From: Rhynochetos jubatus
Taxonomy: Eukaryota > Chordata > Aves > Eurypygiformes > Rhynochetidae
Assembly: GCA_027574665.1 (NCBI GenBank)
Contig: CM050690.1
Coordinates: forward strand, 38,850,665-38,914,664
Direction: 5' to 3'
Length of the DNA: 64,000 nt
This document shows, piece by piece, positions 50,527-62,996 of this stretch. A program made the position numbers and the translations under genes. The notes under the pieces are model-generated. The model had not been told where the DNA came from. It saw only the letters and a program-made list of their open reading frames with translations, and did no database searches. Position 1 is the stretch's first letter, and every line of letters begins with the position of its first letter.

Positions 50527-50538
50527 ATTTTTTTCTAG

Positions 50539-50610
50539 GCATATCTCGATGAACTAGTAGAGCTCCACAGAAGATTAATGACATTGAGAGAGAGAGATGT
50601 ACTGCAGCAG
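50539..50610 (+). CDS. MLLT3: MLLT3 exon 10: start of AHD
   Basis: Twenty-four codons encode AYLDELVELHRRLMTLRER, then DVLQQ. This is the first helix region of the ANC1 homology domain that folds upon binding AF4, DOT1L, BCOR or CBX8. Human has RHILQQ at the end, here RDVLQQ. The acceptor is TTTTTTTCTAG preceded by a G10 run, and the donor is CAG|GTGAGG (strong). Phase 0-0, so skipping would delete half of the AHD in frame. Confidence 0.97.
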
Positions 50611-52136
50611 GTGAGGAGCACTCTCATGCAATATCACAGCGTGCTCATTGAAATTGTGACGTCACATCTATTTTTTGCCTTCATCTAAAACTCTATAATC
50701 AGGTTTAATAGCCTTTAAGCGTGTATAATCTGTTTGGGGGTTTTTTAAGCCTGTATAACCATTTTCAGTGCAGCTTAGGGAATTTTTGCACATACTTTAG
50801 ATTGTGTTGTCACACCAAATGACAGATTAAAAGAAAATGCCTGTCTGAGCTATATTTTTCACCAATCATTGTTATGTTTCTCAACATACTGTATCAATAA
50901 GTATGAAATGGGAGAATGGATACAGCTGTGCACCATGACTTGATAAAAATCTTGTTGATTTTTTCCTAAAAATGAGTGGCATTTTCTCAGAAACAATTAA
51001 ATATGTTTTCTGTGTCAAACATGGAATTCAAAGCAAAACTCACCATGAGGAAAACATAATATATTCATTGACTCTTCTCAAGTCCTGGAACAAGTAAAAT
51101 ATGAAAATATGAAAATACGAAAATGGGCAAACCAAGAAGGCTCCAAATTTATTGAAAGGTTGTTCAATAGTAAGAACAAAGAATATTTGGTTTGGGAGGC
51201 TTTGTCAGGTACTATTGCATTACAGATTGTAAAGATTAAACAATAAGTGCTATTAACAAAGCAGATGTAATTGTAGCACAGATGGTTTTATTATGTTTAG
51301 TGCAATTATTTGCCAATTGTGGACATGTGGTAAAGAGGGAAATTTTTACCACTTCTAAATGATTGCAATCACTCATCAAATTTCTCCATGCTTGGATAAG
51401 TGTGTTAAAAATATTTGTAAGCCCCAGCATTAATCTGTTTGTTACTTCAGGCTCAATATTGTGAGTAATGATCAAAAGATAATTGAGAGGTCATTGCAAA
51501 AGAAGGCCTTAGGGAAGGATATTCTTAGTTAAAGAGCGATTCTGATAGCTTTGTCAGATTGCTCAAGTTACAATACAAAATGATCCATATGGGTTGTCCT
51601 TCATATTTAATGTACTGTTGTTTCCCAGCTTCCCTTTTGCCTACAAAGGGAACCAAAGCACTGTTTCAGAATGGTGGCAGAGGCAAATTTTTATCTACAT
51701 TGGAAAATTACTGTGTAGGAGGCTAAAAGGTAGGAAATGCAACACCCATGCCACTTTACATTATTGATCAATTCTTAGAGAGTTCACATAAAAAGTGTAT
51801 TTGAAAAAGCCACTGTATTGTAAATTCATACCCTGGCTTTACCTCCTGAACACGTACTTCCCCAGTTATCCAAGGCACAACTTTTCTTTTTTTAATGGTT
51901 TCCTTGCTGTTAGACCTCTGTGGCCAGTATCATGCAATTACCAGCTTTCAGTAAAGGACTGTGCTACTGTCCTAGCCTGCACAGTCCAGCCAGAAATCCA
52001 GCTCCCACTGGGGCTGTATCGACAGCCTGCAAAACATAGGGCTTAGGTGGCTTCATGCAAAATTTTGGAAAAGAAAAACATTTTAAAAAACTTTTATGCA
52101 AGGCAAAGATAAAAACAAGCAAGAAATGTGTTTTTT

Positions 52137-52280
52137 CCCCATAAGAGTGGTCTAGCCATGGAACAGAGTCCTGGTGAGACTGTTGTCTGCATCCTCGGAG
52201 CTTTTACAATCCCGACTGGATAAGCCCAGAGCAGTCTGATCTGACCCCATGGCTGAGACTGCTCTGGGCAGGGTCTGGGA
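52137..52280 (+). mobile_element. Old CR1 LINE fragment, sense
   Basis: The segment TGTCTGCATCCTCGGAGCTT, then TTACAATCCCGACTGGATAA and GCCCAGAGCAGTCTGATCT, follows the CR1 sense wording (CATCCTTGGAGATTTTCAA, then GACTGGACAAAGCCC) with many differences. It is an old, short copy. Its boundaries are approximate. Confidence 0.6.
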
Positions 52281-53974
52281 ATAGCAAAACTGCTTCCAAT
52301 TGGAATTCTTCTGTCATTCTCAGAAATGTTTTCCAAGCAAATAAGGGTTCAAGTTGAATCCGTAATCCTTTCTCATGTAGTAACATTTAAGTGTATTTGA
52401 GGGGGGCAGAAATATTTACCTTTGTTAGGAAAATGATGGATTTGTCCACTAAAACTTCAGTCTGGTGTTAGGGCGCTGTTATAATCTGCTTCATGGGAAT
52501 TTACTGATACAAGGAAAAACTGTTTGAAAAGGGGCATAACTGAGCTTAGAAGTTTAGAGTGTTCTATTCTGAGCAAATGAGAAAAGAACAATATATTCTT
52601 GTGCATTTTAAACTAAAGAGAGACTTTTTCTTTTCTCCCGAGCGTATTTATAGATGAAGAGAAAGCATTCATTCCTTGACCTTCGCCTCACAACTCAAGT
52701 GAAGAGTATAACTTTAATGCTGTAGTCCACGGATTCTCATAGCATAGTGTTTAATTTGCTATGTTATGAAGGTTAGGTTGATGTAGAACTGGTGTTGCTT
52801 TGTTTTCCCTGGGGACTGTTCTTGCAGATTGGTTTGGAGTGTGTGCAGGCTGTCGATACAGCCCCGGTGGAATCTGGATTTATGGCTGGACTGTGCGGGC
52901 TAGGACAGCGGTGCAGTTCTGTATGGAGAGCTGGTAACTGTGTGATACTGGCTACAGAGGTCTAACAGAATTCGGTGGAAGAGCCAGGTTACCTACTAGT
53001 TGTCCATTAGCCAGTCTGCACTAGGAAATGGTCTGTGCTCTTATAAAACAAATAATGCAGTTTAGGTTTAAAGCCTTTAATCCTTAATATTATGCGATTC
53101 ATTAATTCAAATGATTTTATCAGTTTATGGAACTATGTTCATAATAGCGAATGGATAACTTGCAGAGCATCAGTGCTTCTCTGCATTACAGTCATCCCAT
53201 CCTAAGTGTCCTTACTGCTTTGCAGCTGCGTAATGATACTTGCAGTGAGCACAGAAATAAAGAGTACAGAGCTGAGAAAGTTTTTAGGAATGAATGTGAA
53301 ACTTCTAGACTAAGAAATACAAGTATGTAGAGACTATGGGAAGTACAAAGGTCAGGGGAGCAAGGGGTAAAACTGCAGAAAGGTTAGTGGTTACTGCATG
53401 GGAAGAGGGATTGAGTGCAAAAACGTGCAACAGAAAACTGCTGATAGCTGTGGGAGTTTTAAAGGCAGTTGGCGGTGTTGAAGTGGAAAGCTGGTGGAGT
53501 TGCGTGTTTTCTGTGTGATGACTGTTATCTCTTTAGTTTATGTCGGGGTAGGTGATAAACTCTTGCACATGCCAAAGTCTGTTACCCTCAGTCTTTTAGG
53601 GGTTTTTTGAGACAAGGGACTTGCAAGAGAAGAACGAAGGCATTGATCGTTCAAAAGCACTGAAACTTTTGAAACTTACGCTGAGGGATGTGAAAAGGAG
53701 AGGACAGGTTTTTGCACTCTCAGTTGTTACAAGTCCATAGGCATGACAGCAAACAGGAATGCAGCCAGCTTGGGAATTGAAAAAATGTATCTGTCTGAGC
53801 ACTGGGCTCTTTCCCAAGAGAGGCATTTCTCTTTGAGACACTTTGTTAAAGGGCGCTGAAATAAATCTGCAAAAAAGGATGAGGAGACAGGAGAGGTGTG
53901 GCAGCGGACTGCAAATGCCTGGATATGTAACTAAGTAATCCTGGTGTAAAATGATATTTATAAATATATGACTA

Positions 53975-54002
53975 CTTTATATATATATATATATATCTAT
54001 AT
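53975..54002 (+). repeat. (AT)n microsatellite
   Basis: A run of alternating TA dinucleotides with one C interruption, in intron 10. Confidence 0.85.
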
Positions 54003-56309
54003 CAAACTCCAAGAGGGAGAAATCAGTGGAAAAGAGTATCTGACCAAGAGATTAGTCCTGTGAGAATCACCTGAGCAATTTTCACATGAATATTGGACCG
54101 TGGCTAGACAAAAATGGGTTTGAAATTACATTTTAAAGAGAAATTCCTCTCCCACCTCTTTCACTGTAAAGAAAGGGTTTGGGATTTACAGTGATGAGGC
54201 TTTTTTTTCCTTTTAACGCTGTGATTTCCAGTGAAATAATGTGAAACCAAGTCTGCAGTCAGATGTTAGTGCTGCGTGTCCAATATATTCAAATTTGGCT
54301 GGCTAAAGCTGAGTTACTAACTCTGCATTTTCAGTGCACATGATGTTAGCGTGACCGCCCTGAAAGGGAACAAGATTTCTGGTAAGACTTTCCCTCTTAA
54401 TCTGAGGCATCACAAGTCGTATCTTCAGCTGGTGAAAAATCTCCTTAAAGCCAGTGCACCAGACAGCACAGGCATAAGGAAGAAATTGAGAGTATGCAGA
54501 ACTGCTGAAAATCACATTTCTCATGTCCACAAGGTGCTTAACTTCAGATGGCAGCTATCTTCTGAGAATTTTCTGCATGGGGCAGCTTGCAGGTCTGGAA
54601 ATGATCACATGGCCTAAAATCCTCCGTAAATTGAAAAATGTCGATGTCATTAGTTGCACTTTGGCTTCCTTAAACACAGGCACTCATTTGCTTGTTTAAA
54701 GGCAGATAAATAGTTGTACTATGATGGATAATAATGAAACTGAGCTGGAGAGACATTATGTAAACAGAGGTGTACATTACAGCAGCGAAGCAAAGCTTAC
54801 TCCAGCAGGAGCAAATGGGGGTTTTTTGTTCTTTGCAGCCTGAGCTCTTGGAATAAAACATTTTAATGCTCTGTTTTCAATATTGTAACTTTCAGACTTC
54901 CTGGCAAATAATCTCCACCTTTTTATTCTTTTATTCAAGTATTTCTGAATAGTATAAGGATCAGTATGCCAATACTGCAAGTCATGAATTCCTCACCGAC
55001 TGGCACACAGGCAGATGTTTTTCATTGAGCTGTCTGGGTTTATCTTGATACATTTTTGTACATCCATTAAAACTTCTGGGGTTCATTTCAGTCTGATTTA
55101 CCAGGCGCTGTGATGGAGTGGCTGTATTTCTTGAGGGCTGGATGAGGGGTATGTTTAAAATGTTTGTATTTCCCTTGGCCTATGGCTTAAAAGCCCAAAG
55201 CAGAACCTGATCAATAAAAGTGCTTATTAATTTCTTCTACAGATACAGTACAGTTTTTAAAAAAATGTATTAACACTTTTATGAAATCTTTGTTTCTAAA
55301 ACCAGGTATATTGCTGTGGGGGTTATGATGGGTGGTGTTCTTCCACCGTAATGCAAGGAAGCATTTGACAGAATTCTTCGGCATAGCTACACCTTCCTGA
55401 CCTCAGCTTCTGTAAACTTCGGGTGCAGCTCTTTATTTATCACACAGTGGGTATTTGGAGACCAAGCCTGAGATCAGATTCATAACTTTACAAAAGGAGG
55501 TTGTATTGACTCCTTAGCTTCTCCCTCAGAAGAAGCTCAAGAGAGTGCCAGAAATGAGAGTGACAGATAACACATATCAGTTTCCTTCTGCTAACCATCA
55601 GATTTGTCCCATTTATATTTTTTTTCTCTCATGTTAACTGCACAACAGTAGGAGGTGGAAAAGTGCTACAAGAATCTGTGAATCAACAAGTGTACAAATG
55701 AAGTTGGCAATTTTAGATTAAAAATTCCCACATGGAAAAAAATTAAGGCCAAGAGGCACAGATTTAAATGAAGTATTAATAAGACCAGGATTGTTCCTAA
55801 GTGCTTTCAGAATTTTGGACAGCTGCAAGCCAAATTAAACAGATTTTTTTTTTTTTTTTCCCAGCCTGGGAAATGGGAGGTGATTGGAGTGGGGGATTTT
55901 TACTGCAACAGGCATTTCCCTGTTATTATTTTATCTTGTTTCCATTCTGTTTAATCCACCCTGTGTCATTCCATGCCTGGCAATACTCATGAAGTTATTT
56001 CATTTGTCATCAACATACACTTTTCTCTGAGGTCTGAGGAGAAAAAGCATCTGTTTATATAATGAAATGGGGAGCAGAAAATCACAAAATACTCAGTTTA
56101 AATTAATTGTTCTTTTTGAAGTTGGTGTATTCCTAGCAGATTTGTCATTTTAAGGTATGCTCTGTCAGCCATGTGTGCATATATCTGTACCTCCTCCAGC
56201 TGTGCAGAAGGAATTACAGTCAGAGTAGTAAAGCTCAAACAAGCAAGGAATATCTAGTAGCAGCATTTCAGTGGAGGTATATGTGGAAGCCCTAGAACTG
56301 GAACAGTGG

Positions 56310-56468
56310 TTTGAAGAGCAGAAAAGGCTTTGACTCTGTGTAAGCACTGCTCTGCAGTAATGGAAACATCCCTGTGTTATCAACGCTGTTTTCAGCACAA
56401 ATACAAAACATCGTCCCATACCAGCTACTGTGCAGAAAATTAACTCTGTTCCAGCCAAAACCAGCACA
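56310..56468 (-). mobile_element. LTR 5'-part, antisense
   Basis: On the minus strand this starts TGTGCTGGTTTTGGCTGGA and continues ACAGAGTTAATTTTCTGCAC and AGTAGCTGGTATGGGACGAT. It reaches the GTTGATAACACAGGGATG and CAGAGTCAAAGCCTTTTCTG segments. Only the first 160 bp or so of the LTR are recognisable. It is the same broad LTR type as at 24557 and 15932. Confidence 0.7.
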
Positions 56469-56875
56469 GGTGCAAACAGGATATTGAGCCTAGCCTAAGC
56501 GCTGCAGAATGGATGGTTGGGAAGACTGAGCAGAAGAGCAATGTTCTCAGTCCGTGGCACTGCTCAGAGGCCGGCTTCAGGATGGGGTGCCTTTCTGTGT
56601 GCTCACTTGGGATGTCTGTCTTCTGGAATGTAACCACCTAAGCGATTCATTGCCATAACGTGTTGGCATGGTGTTAGCCCTATCTGAAAAATAATGCCTT
56701 GGCTTTCCAAGATACTGAATGGGTTTTGTAGGTAGGTGCACATCCTAGAACTTAACATGGAGTTACTTCTTATGGCAAGTTTGTTGAGTACGACCACTCT
56801 TTTTAAAATGTAGCCTACTACTAAGGGAATAAAAATGTCAAAACTGCAGACAAGTTAGATATGTAATGTTGATTT

Positions 56876-57290
56876 GACAGAATCACAGGCTGGTTGAGGT
56901 TGGAAGGAACCTCTGCAGGTCATCTGGTCCAACCCCACCCTGCCCATTTAGGGACATGTAGAAACATTTGGTCAGGACCATGTCAGATGGCTTTTGAATA
57001 TCTCCAAGGATGGAGACCCCAAAACCTCCCTGAGCAACCTGTGCCAGTGCTTGGTCACCCTCACAGAGGAAGTGCTTCCTGATGTTCATTCAGAGTGAAG
57101 CCCGTTGCTTCTGATCTTGTCACTGGACACCACTGGAAAGAGCCTGGCTTCGACTTATTTACACCCTCCCTTCAGGCATTTGTACCCATTGATGAGATCC
57201 GCCCTGAGCCTTCTCTTCTCCAGCCTGGAAAAGTCCCAGCTCTTTGCCTTTCCTCACAGGATAGATGTTTGAGTCCCTATTCTTTTCAAG
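56876..57290 (-). mobile_element. CR1 LINE fragment, older subfamily
   Basis: The + strand begins ACAGAATCACAGGCTGGTTG, then AGGTTGGAAGGAACCTCTGC and GGTCATCTGGTCCAACCCC. It proceeds through CAGTGCTTGGTCACCCTCAC to CTTCTCTTCTCCAGCCTGG. The EN-distal wording (CTCTGCAGGTCATCTGGTCC) marks an older CR1 subfamily than the copies at 18829 or 23413. Confidence 0.9.
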
Positions 57291-58072
57291 AACTCACAAC
57301 AGCTCTTCTGTTTCCTGTTTACGTGAAGGCTGTAATTTTTATATTAAGCAGTCACCAGAAGAAGTGATCTTATGCCATTGGTAGGAGTCTTTCATGGTTG
57401 ATTTGGTTTTAAAAAAAATAATTATTTAAGTCAGTTACTCAAGAAATAACTACTAGTATGTGAAATAATTGTTGATGTGAGAGCTCTTCAATGCAATTTT
57501 TGTTTGATACGGACTAGATTCGATAAGGATTTGTTTCTTTCCCTTGCTTGCCAAAAGGCGTATGCCAACTGCCGGTTATTTTCTCAAGTAACCTGCTTAG
57601 CAGCTGTGCGCACAGTAAATATCCCAGACAGAGATGTACCTCTTTTGTTTTTATTTGTTTGTTCTTGGGGCAGGTGAGGGGTGGGGATTTTGCTCTTTTT
57701 GGGTTGTTGGATTTGTTGGGGGGGGTTGTTTGTGCTTTTTTGGGTTTTTTTAAGACTGACTTAGAAAATATTCAAGTTTTCTTTGAACATTTGATAAATG
57801 TATTCTCTGTGGTAATGTTTGCTGAAACAGCAGATGGGTAGGCTGGCAATAGGGTTGATGATCTGAAAAAGAAAAAAGAAGACTAAGGTACTGTAGTCTG
57901 GACCATAGTTCATGTCAGAAAGGAAGTGATGAGGCTAATGATTTAACCTGCAAGTGCTGGGGAAATTGGGCTTCTTTTGTGACTTTCATTTGATACTTAG
58001 TGGCACATTAATACACTCTGTGGCCATGTAAAACTACTGATATTTTCACATGTATCTTTTCTTTCCTTTCAG

Positions 58073-58204
58073 ATAGTAAATCTTATAGAAGAAACTGGAC
58101 ACTTTCATATCACAAATACAACCTTTGACTTTGATCTTTGCTCACTGGACAAAACCACAGTCCGTAAGCTGCAGAGTTACGTGGAAACATCTGGAACCTC
58201 CTGA
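58073..58204 (+). CDS. MLLT3: MLLT3 exon 11: end of AHD and stop codon
   Basis: Forty-three codons plus TGA encode [35 protein letters not shown] and YVETSGTS. This is the C-terminal AHD, including the strands and helices that close over bound AF4 or DOT1L peptides. It differs from human as I recall it by Val for Leu in SYVETS. The acceptor is TCTTTTCTTTCCTTTCAG. The stop is at 58202-58204 and no later in-frame alternative is needed. Confidence 0.98.
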   Translation: MVNLIEETGHFHITNTTFDFDLCSLDKTTVRKLQSYVETSGTS

Positions 58205-58283
58205 GGATTCAGCATCTGTCTCATTAAAAACTGTTCTTTACATGAAATATTGAGAATGATGCAACCAAAATGGGGGGAAAAAA

Positions 58284-58289
58284 AATAAA
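58284..58289 (+). terminator. Proximal AATAAA poly(A) signal
   Basis: AATAAA in an A-rich context only 80 nt after the stop codon. Downstream sequence (CTTCAGCTTTATTTTTCC) has some U-rich character. Use would give a very short 3'UTR. Whether it is functional is unknown. Confidence 0.35.
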
Positions 58290-59397
58290 ACAACCCTCTT
58301 CAGCTTTATTTTTCCTTGAAGCCAGTCATCATCTCTTTATAAGGGAGAGGAAAAATGAAAAGACTCAGAGAACCAGTCTTCTCAAGAAGAACATGCTCTG
58401 GAAGAGTTTGCCTGGATAGCCTTGAAAAACAAACACACAAAAGCAAACAAAAGTACTTGGTCTTAATGAATGTGTATAGTATCATGTATCTCTCTCTGTG
58501 GTGTTCCAGTCCACAGGATGAATGCATGTTCGACACGCTGCCTTATTACATAACTGATCTATTTATTAATGCATAACACGTATTCTGAAGTCAACGAGTC
58601 ATTGAATGACACTACCAGATACTGCAAGTAATGGGGTCCCGTGAGTGCTCTTTTGATGCAGTACTATCACAAGCCTAGTGACCTTATAAAATGCCAATTC
58701 TTGGTATCTTTCTTTAGTCACACAAAACACTACAGTCTTGTTTCCTCTTCTGCAGTTCCAGGAAACAAGATACAAAGTTGGGGACCAAAAAGTCATCCGG
58801 TGTTTTGTTTCCCATCTGTCACAGTGGGTTGGACCACAGGTCCTTAGGTCTACCCATGTAATGATCTTGACCATGGTAGAAAATACACCGAGTATCATAT
58901 GACTTGCTGTCTAGCCTTAGTGAATAAACCAGTAGGACTTCTGACGAAAAATGTTATGTATACTGTCCTGAATCCAGCATCTTTTATAGTCTACATTCTT
59001 GTGTCTGGTTTAATGTTATAAAATTAAGTATATGTAGGAGTGAAAGTGTTCTGCAGGATCATCGTAAAAGAAGAAGAAATACTGGTCCTGGCTTCTAAGG
59101 AGATGTTATAGAAAATTCTTAATTTGGAGCTATTTATTACTATAATTTTCAACACTCCTCTGCTGCCAGTATGTGACTCACTTTTACCATAAAAATATTT
59201 GCATAACTTTTCTCTTTGTTCCTATAGTCTGCTTAGTTTGGTTTGGGGTTTTGTTTCTGGTTTTGTTGTTTTCTTTAGAACAGCTTCATGAAACCCCTTT
59301 ATTTGAGAAGAAAACAATGCATTTTTATGCAGTTACGTGTTGTAATAAATACGTACATGATCTATCATACGTGTGTGTATACACATATACACGCATC

Positions 59398-59405
59398 TGT
59401 ATATA
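59398..59405 (+). promoter_or_regulatory. Pumilio recognition element in 3'UTR
   Basis: TGTATATA is an exact match to the known PUM consensus UGUAHAUA. It lies in the probable MLLT3 3'UTR beside ACACATATACACGC. A single match could be chance in AT-rich DNA. Confidence 0.4.
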
Positions 59406-61550
59406 CATTTTGGTATCTGTTCAATGACCTGCTTATGTTTCCAGGAGGATTTGTTGTCCATAAAAATGAGTATTCTTTCATACCATCCTTAAAAGCAGGA
59501 TCCTTGTTTACGCATGATCAAATGAGAGGATGTGCACTCAGTTTCATATCCAAGCTCTGTCTCTCATGTTGCTGATGGTTTCTTGATGAAATCATCACCC
59601 ATCTATTAGAAGTCCAAATCCACCAATGAAGAGAGAATAATTTTAAAAATACTTCTGGATGCAAAGGTTTATTCAGGTTTACCAGCCTTAAAAAATGTAT
59701 CTTGTTTCTGGACAGGCCAGTATGTCATGTGTATGCTTATATGCCACGTAGTCTGTATGTGTAGAGCTGAACAACAGTATCTGTACGACTCACTGTTTCA
59801 TGTGCACAGTTTGTGCAGCACTGTAAAACTAAATTCCTATTGGGGTTATTTCTTATTCAGATGGTAAATCTTAATACTGTTTCTTTAAGTCCAAAGAAGA
59901 TTTTACACTTTACTCTTTTTGAGAGGGTGGGATATGGATTGGGTTGGAGGGTGGGTTTCTTATTTAAAATGTTGTTTGACCACACTCCGCAGGAAGTCCT
60001 TATCAGGCTTCCCAAGAATAAGTGTACTTTTTCAGTAATGTTATGACTCTTATTGACGATTGGCATGAAGCATACTTGAAGCGTTGTTGTTCTTTTAAGT
60101 CCATGTCTTAATGTGCAATTAGGGAGGCAGGGGGACGAACGGGAGTGTAATTTTAGAGTTACTTTTGATGTAAGGCAGGTGATGGTGGGGAGGGGAAAGG
60201 GGTGCATGTCAAGGGGATAAACTTCAATTTTTATTGATTATTTTGTATGAAAATGCTTGGAAATCTAAAAGCAACCTTAAAAACTTTTAGTCTATTAGTG
60301 TGTGTTCAACTTCCTATCTTTTAGTTATATCAGATACGTGTGGAATTTTGTCCATTTTGACTTTTCTAACTAGTTTTGTGGTAAAATCTCACCTGAGTTT
60401 CAGGAGGGGGAGAATCCCATGATACTTCTAGTATGACTATTGCACTGTTTTGTTAGAAATGGTGAAATGAATCATCTTACCCTTAAATGACCAGGTAAGC
60501 TTTATTACACACTGAGAACAGCGGAGAAAGAAAGCAGCCAGTAGGGCAACAGTCGTAAAAGGGAGATGATAGCAATTACAGTATCAATTTAGTGATGAAT
60601 TTCATGCACATTGGGGATCATCTTTAAAATTGTGAATTTTATATTTCAGTGGGAGGGGGAAGAAAATAGACTGCAGTTGTGTGTGTGTTTGTTGACTTTT
60701 TCACAGACTTCTGATAGAATAAGTTACTAAGTGTTGATTTAAATTTAAAAAAAATAGCTATTTTCATCTAATTTTGTATGCAGAAAAAAAAAATCCTTGC
60801 TCACTTAATTTCAGACAAATTTCTCTGAAAGAAAAGATAGTAAGATGCCCTTCTAAATCTTCATCGTATGTGAGCATTGATCTTTGGGATGGGTTAAAGC
60901 GTTTTGGCAATGAATGTTTTGGAGTTCTACTTAACATCAAGCTGTTTTGAAACAAACTTGTATGTGAGAATTTGGATTAATTCATTGAGGTGTTCAGGCA
61001 GAGGTTAGCAGTAAGTTGCAAAATATAAAAAGTCATTTTCAGCGTAAGTCTGAAAAATAGTCACTGTAGAACAGTAGTTGTATCGGTAGTAAGGACAATT
61101 TTCATCTCATGACTAACTATTCATCTCAGAAAGTGGGTAGACAAGTTCTTGTATCTTTTTTAGAAGTTTGAATCCACTGAGGGGCTTTACAAAAATGTGT
61201 CATCTAGATTTGAAAGCCATTTTAGTCCGTGCTAAAGAGAAAGAGAAAGAAAGGGGGAGGGAGGCATACACTGAAGCGAAGAGAGTCTTCCAAGGTTATA
61301 CAAAACCCATGCTCAGTCTTCAGCCTTTGGATTGTCAGAAATGGTTGATAGTTTCCGTCTCTCTTTTCATTGTTTGGGTGTTTTTAGGTTAAGTCTGTGC
61401 TTTCAAATTCAGAAGCAGAGTACACTCAGTACAGTGCATTTGGAGAGCCCAGTATATTTCTATTAAAGTTTCTTGTAGTCTGGGAGAAGGAAATTGCAAG
61501 TTCTTGGGTTTTGCCTGAGCCACTGTCCTTCTTTCTCATTCTCACAGTCA

Positions 61551-61556
61551 AATAAA
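61551..61556 (+). terminator. AATAAA poly(A) signal with GT-rich downstream element
   Basis: AATAAA is followed after about 20 nt by CTGATTTGTGTCC, a good GU-rich downstream element. Of the signals in this UTR it has one of the best contexts. It would give a 3'UTR of about 3.4 kb. Confidence 0.5.
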
Positions 61557-62990
61557 GTGTGTTCACAATCTGATTTGTGTCCTTGGTCCTTATTTGTAAG
61601 TACCATCTCATTTTCTTAGAAGCTATACTAGTGGTTTGGGGTCTTTTGACTGATCCATTGATTTCAAGTGCTGTTACTTGGTTTTCAAAATTAATGAGAA
61701 AGCTGTAGAATGGTCTGAAGTCCCGGTCTGTTGTTGTGTGCATTGTCTTACTTCAGACACTGGTCTGATGGTAGGATGTTTGTTTTACTTCGTACCATCT
61801 TTGTTCATACGCATCATATCTTGTCTTTTCCCACGTGCCGATTGACAGCAAGCAGTGTATTTTTCAGCAAACTCTTGTTTCAGTCTAAAGTGGGATTTGT
61901 TATTTTGGGGCTTGCTCATGTGTCTGTGGATTTGCACGGTTCACTGTAGTGCAATGCGCTGAAATTCAGAATTTCATCAGACTTCTAGCCGAGGCAAGAG
62001 CTAACGGGAACTGCAAAAGTGGGCGGTGCAGAACATGTTCCAGAGCTTAACAAGCGCAAAGCATGTGTTTTTGGGAGCACTGATAGTTGTCGTAATTGTT
62101 AAGCTGTGTACAGTAGAATGTAGTGTACACCTGGAAGCTGTTCTGAACCAAGAGGCTTTACTGTTGGGTATAAAGGGCTCACAACCACATGATAGAGACT
62201 AAAATACCTGCTTTTGTGTGTGCTTGGGGAGTTAATCGGTGCATTAACACAGCTAAACCAATGACATTTACAAGGCTGGCTCTGTGTCTTAGTGAGCAGG
62301 TAAATAAACATCAAAGCACAATCGCATAAGGGCCTTGCATTTACTTGAGCAGCAACAAATGACACTGTGACTAGACAGGAAAGAAAGCGTTACTGCAGAG
62401 AGAACAATACCCTTTGTGGTGGACAGGGCTGGGGGGGGAACTAAAAAAAAAAGGAAGGAAGGAAAAGATCCCTGAGTAGCTGGGTATGTTTCCTCTAGAG
62501 AATACAGTTTTCTGGTCAGTAGTTCTGTCTGCTGTAAGACAGGGTGACAGCTTGTAGAGTGGCAGCTTCTTTGCTTCAGTGCTCTTGTTGCTGACGTGAG
62601 AGAAAAAGGTATTGCAGCAGCATACCAAAATCCAAGCTGTTTTATGGTTTGAGATGCTAATGTCCATTTAACATTTGTTTCAGTGTTGCATCTTATTCAT
62701 ATACTATGTTTTACGGCAGCCAGATTGTTTCTACTGCAAAGTGATAATCTCGCTTTTTTCATTTACTTTTAATTTTTCCAGTCTGTAAATGTGAGCAGAG
62801 TCAAACGTAGGTCTGTCGGTACAGAGGAGGATGTGTTTTCATCATCATTCAGTATAATTCTGACTGGAAGTAACCCTTTCCTGAATGTGATATCAAACAA
62901 GTCATGCATTTTCCTATATTCCTTCAGAGAACTGATGCTATAAAGCTGCAATTTCCGTGAGTAAACGTTACCCTTCTCATCGCAGTGCAG

Positions 62991-62996
62991 AATAAA
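62991..62996 (+). terminator. Distal AATAAA poly(A) signal
   Basis: AATAAA at 62991, with AATGTCTGGGTCC some 40 nt downstream, gives a UTR of about 4.8 kb, close to the length I recall for human MLLT3. A further AATAAA lies at 63105-63110. Confidence 0.45.

Larger units (their letters stand above)
48557..50538 (+). other. MLLT3 intron 9
   Basis: About 2 kb. A CR1 copy occupies 49604-50290. The stretch 48557-49600 holds nothing recognised. Near the 3' end there is a poly-A tract at 50397-50414 and a run of ten G just before the acceptor. Confidence 0.85.
50611..58072 (+). other. MLLT3 intron 10
   Basis: About 7.5 kb, from GTGAGG to TTTTCTTTCCTTTCAG. It contains an old CR1 fragment (52137-52280), an AT microsatellite (53975-54002), an antisense LTR part (56310-56468) and a CR1 copy (56878-57290). 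The rest, including 50700-52100 and 52450-53950, shows nothing recognised. Confidence 0.85.

Noticed and set aside
54351-54617. Basic 88-codon open frame in intron 10
   Set aside because: No recognised domain, no acceptor or donor at its ends in a phase fitting exons 10 and 11, and no repeat of coding-like sequence nearby.
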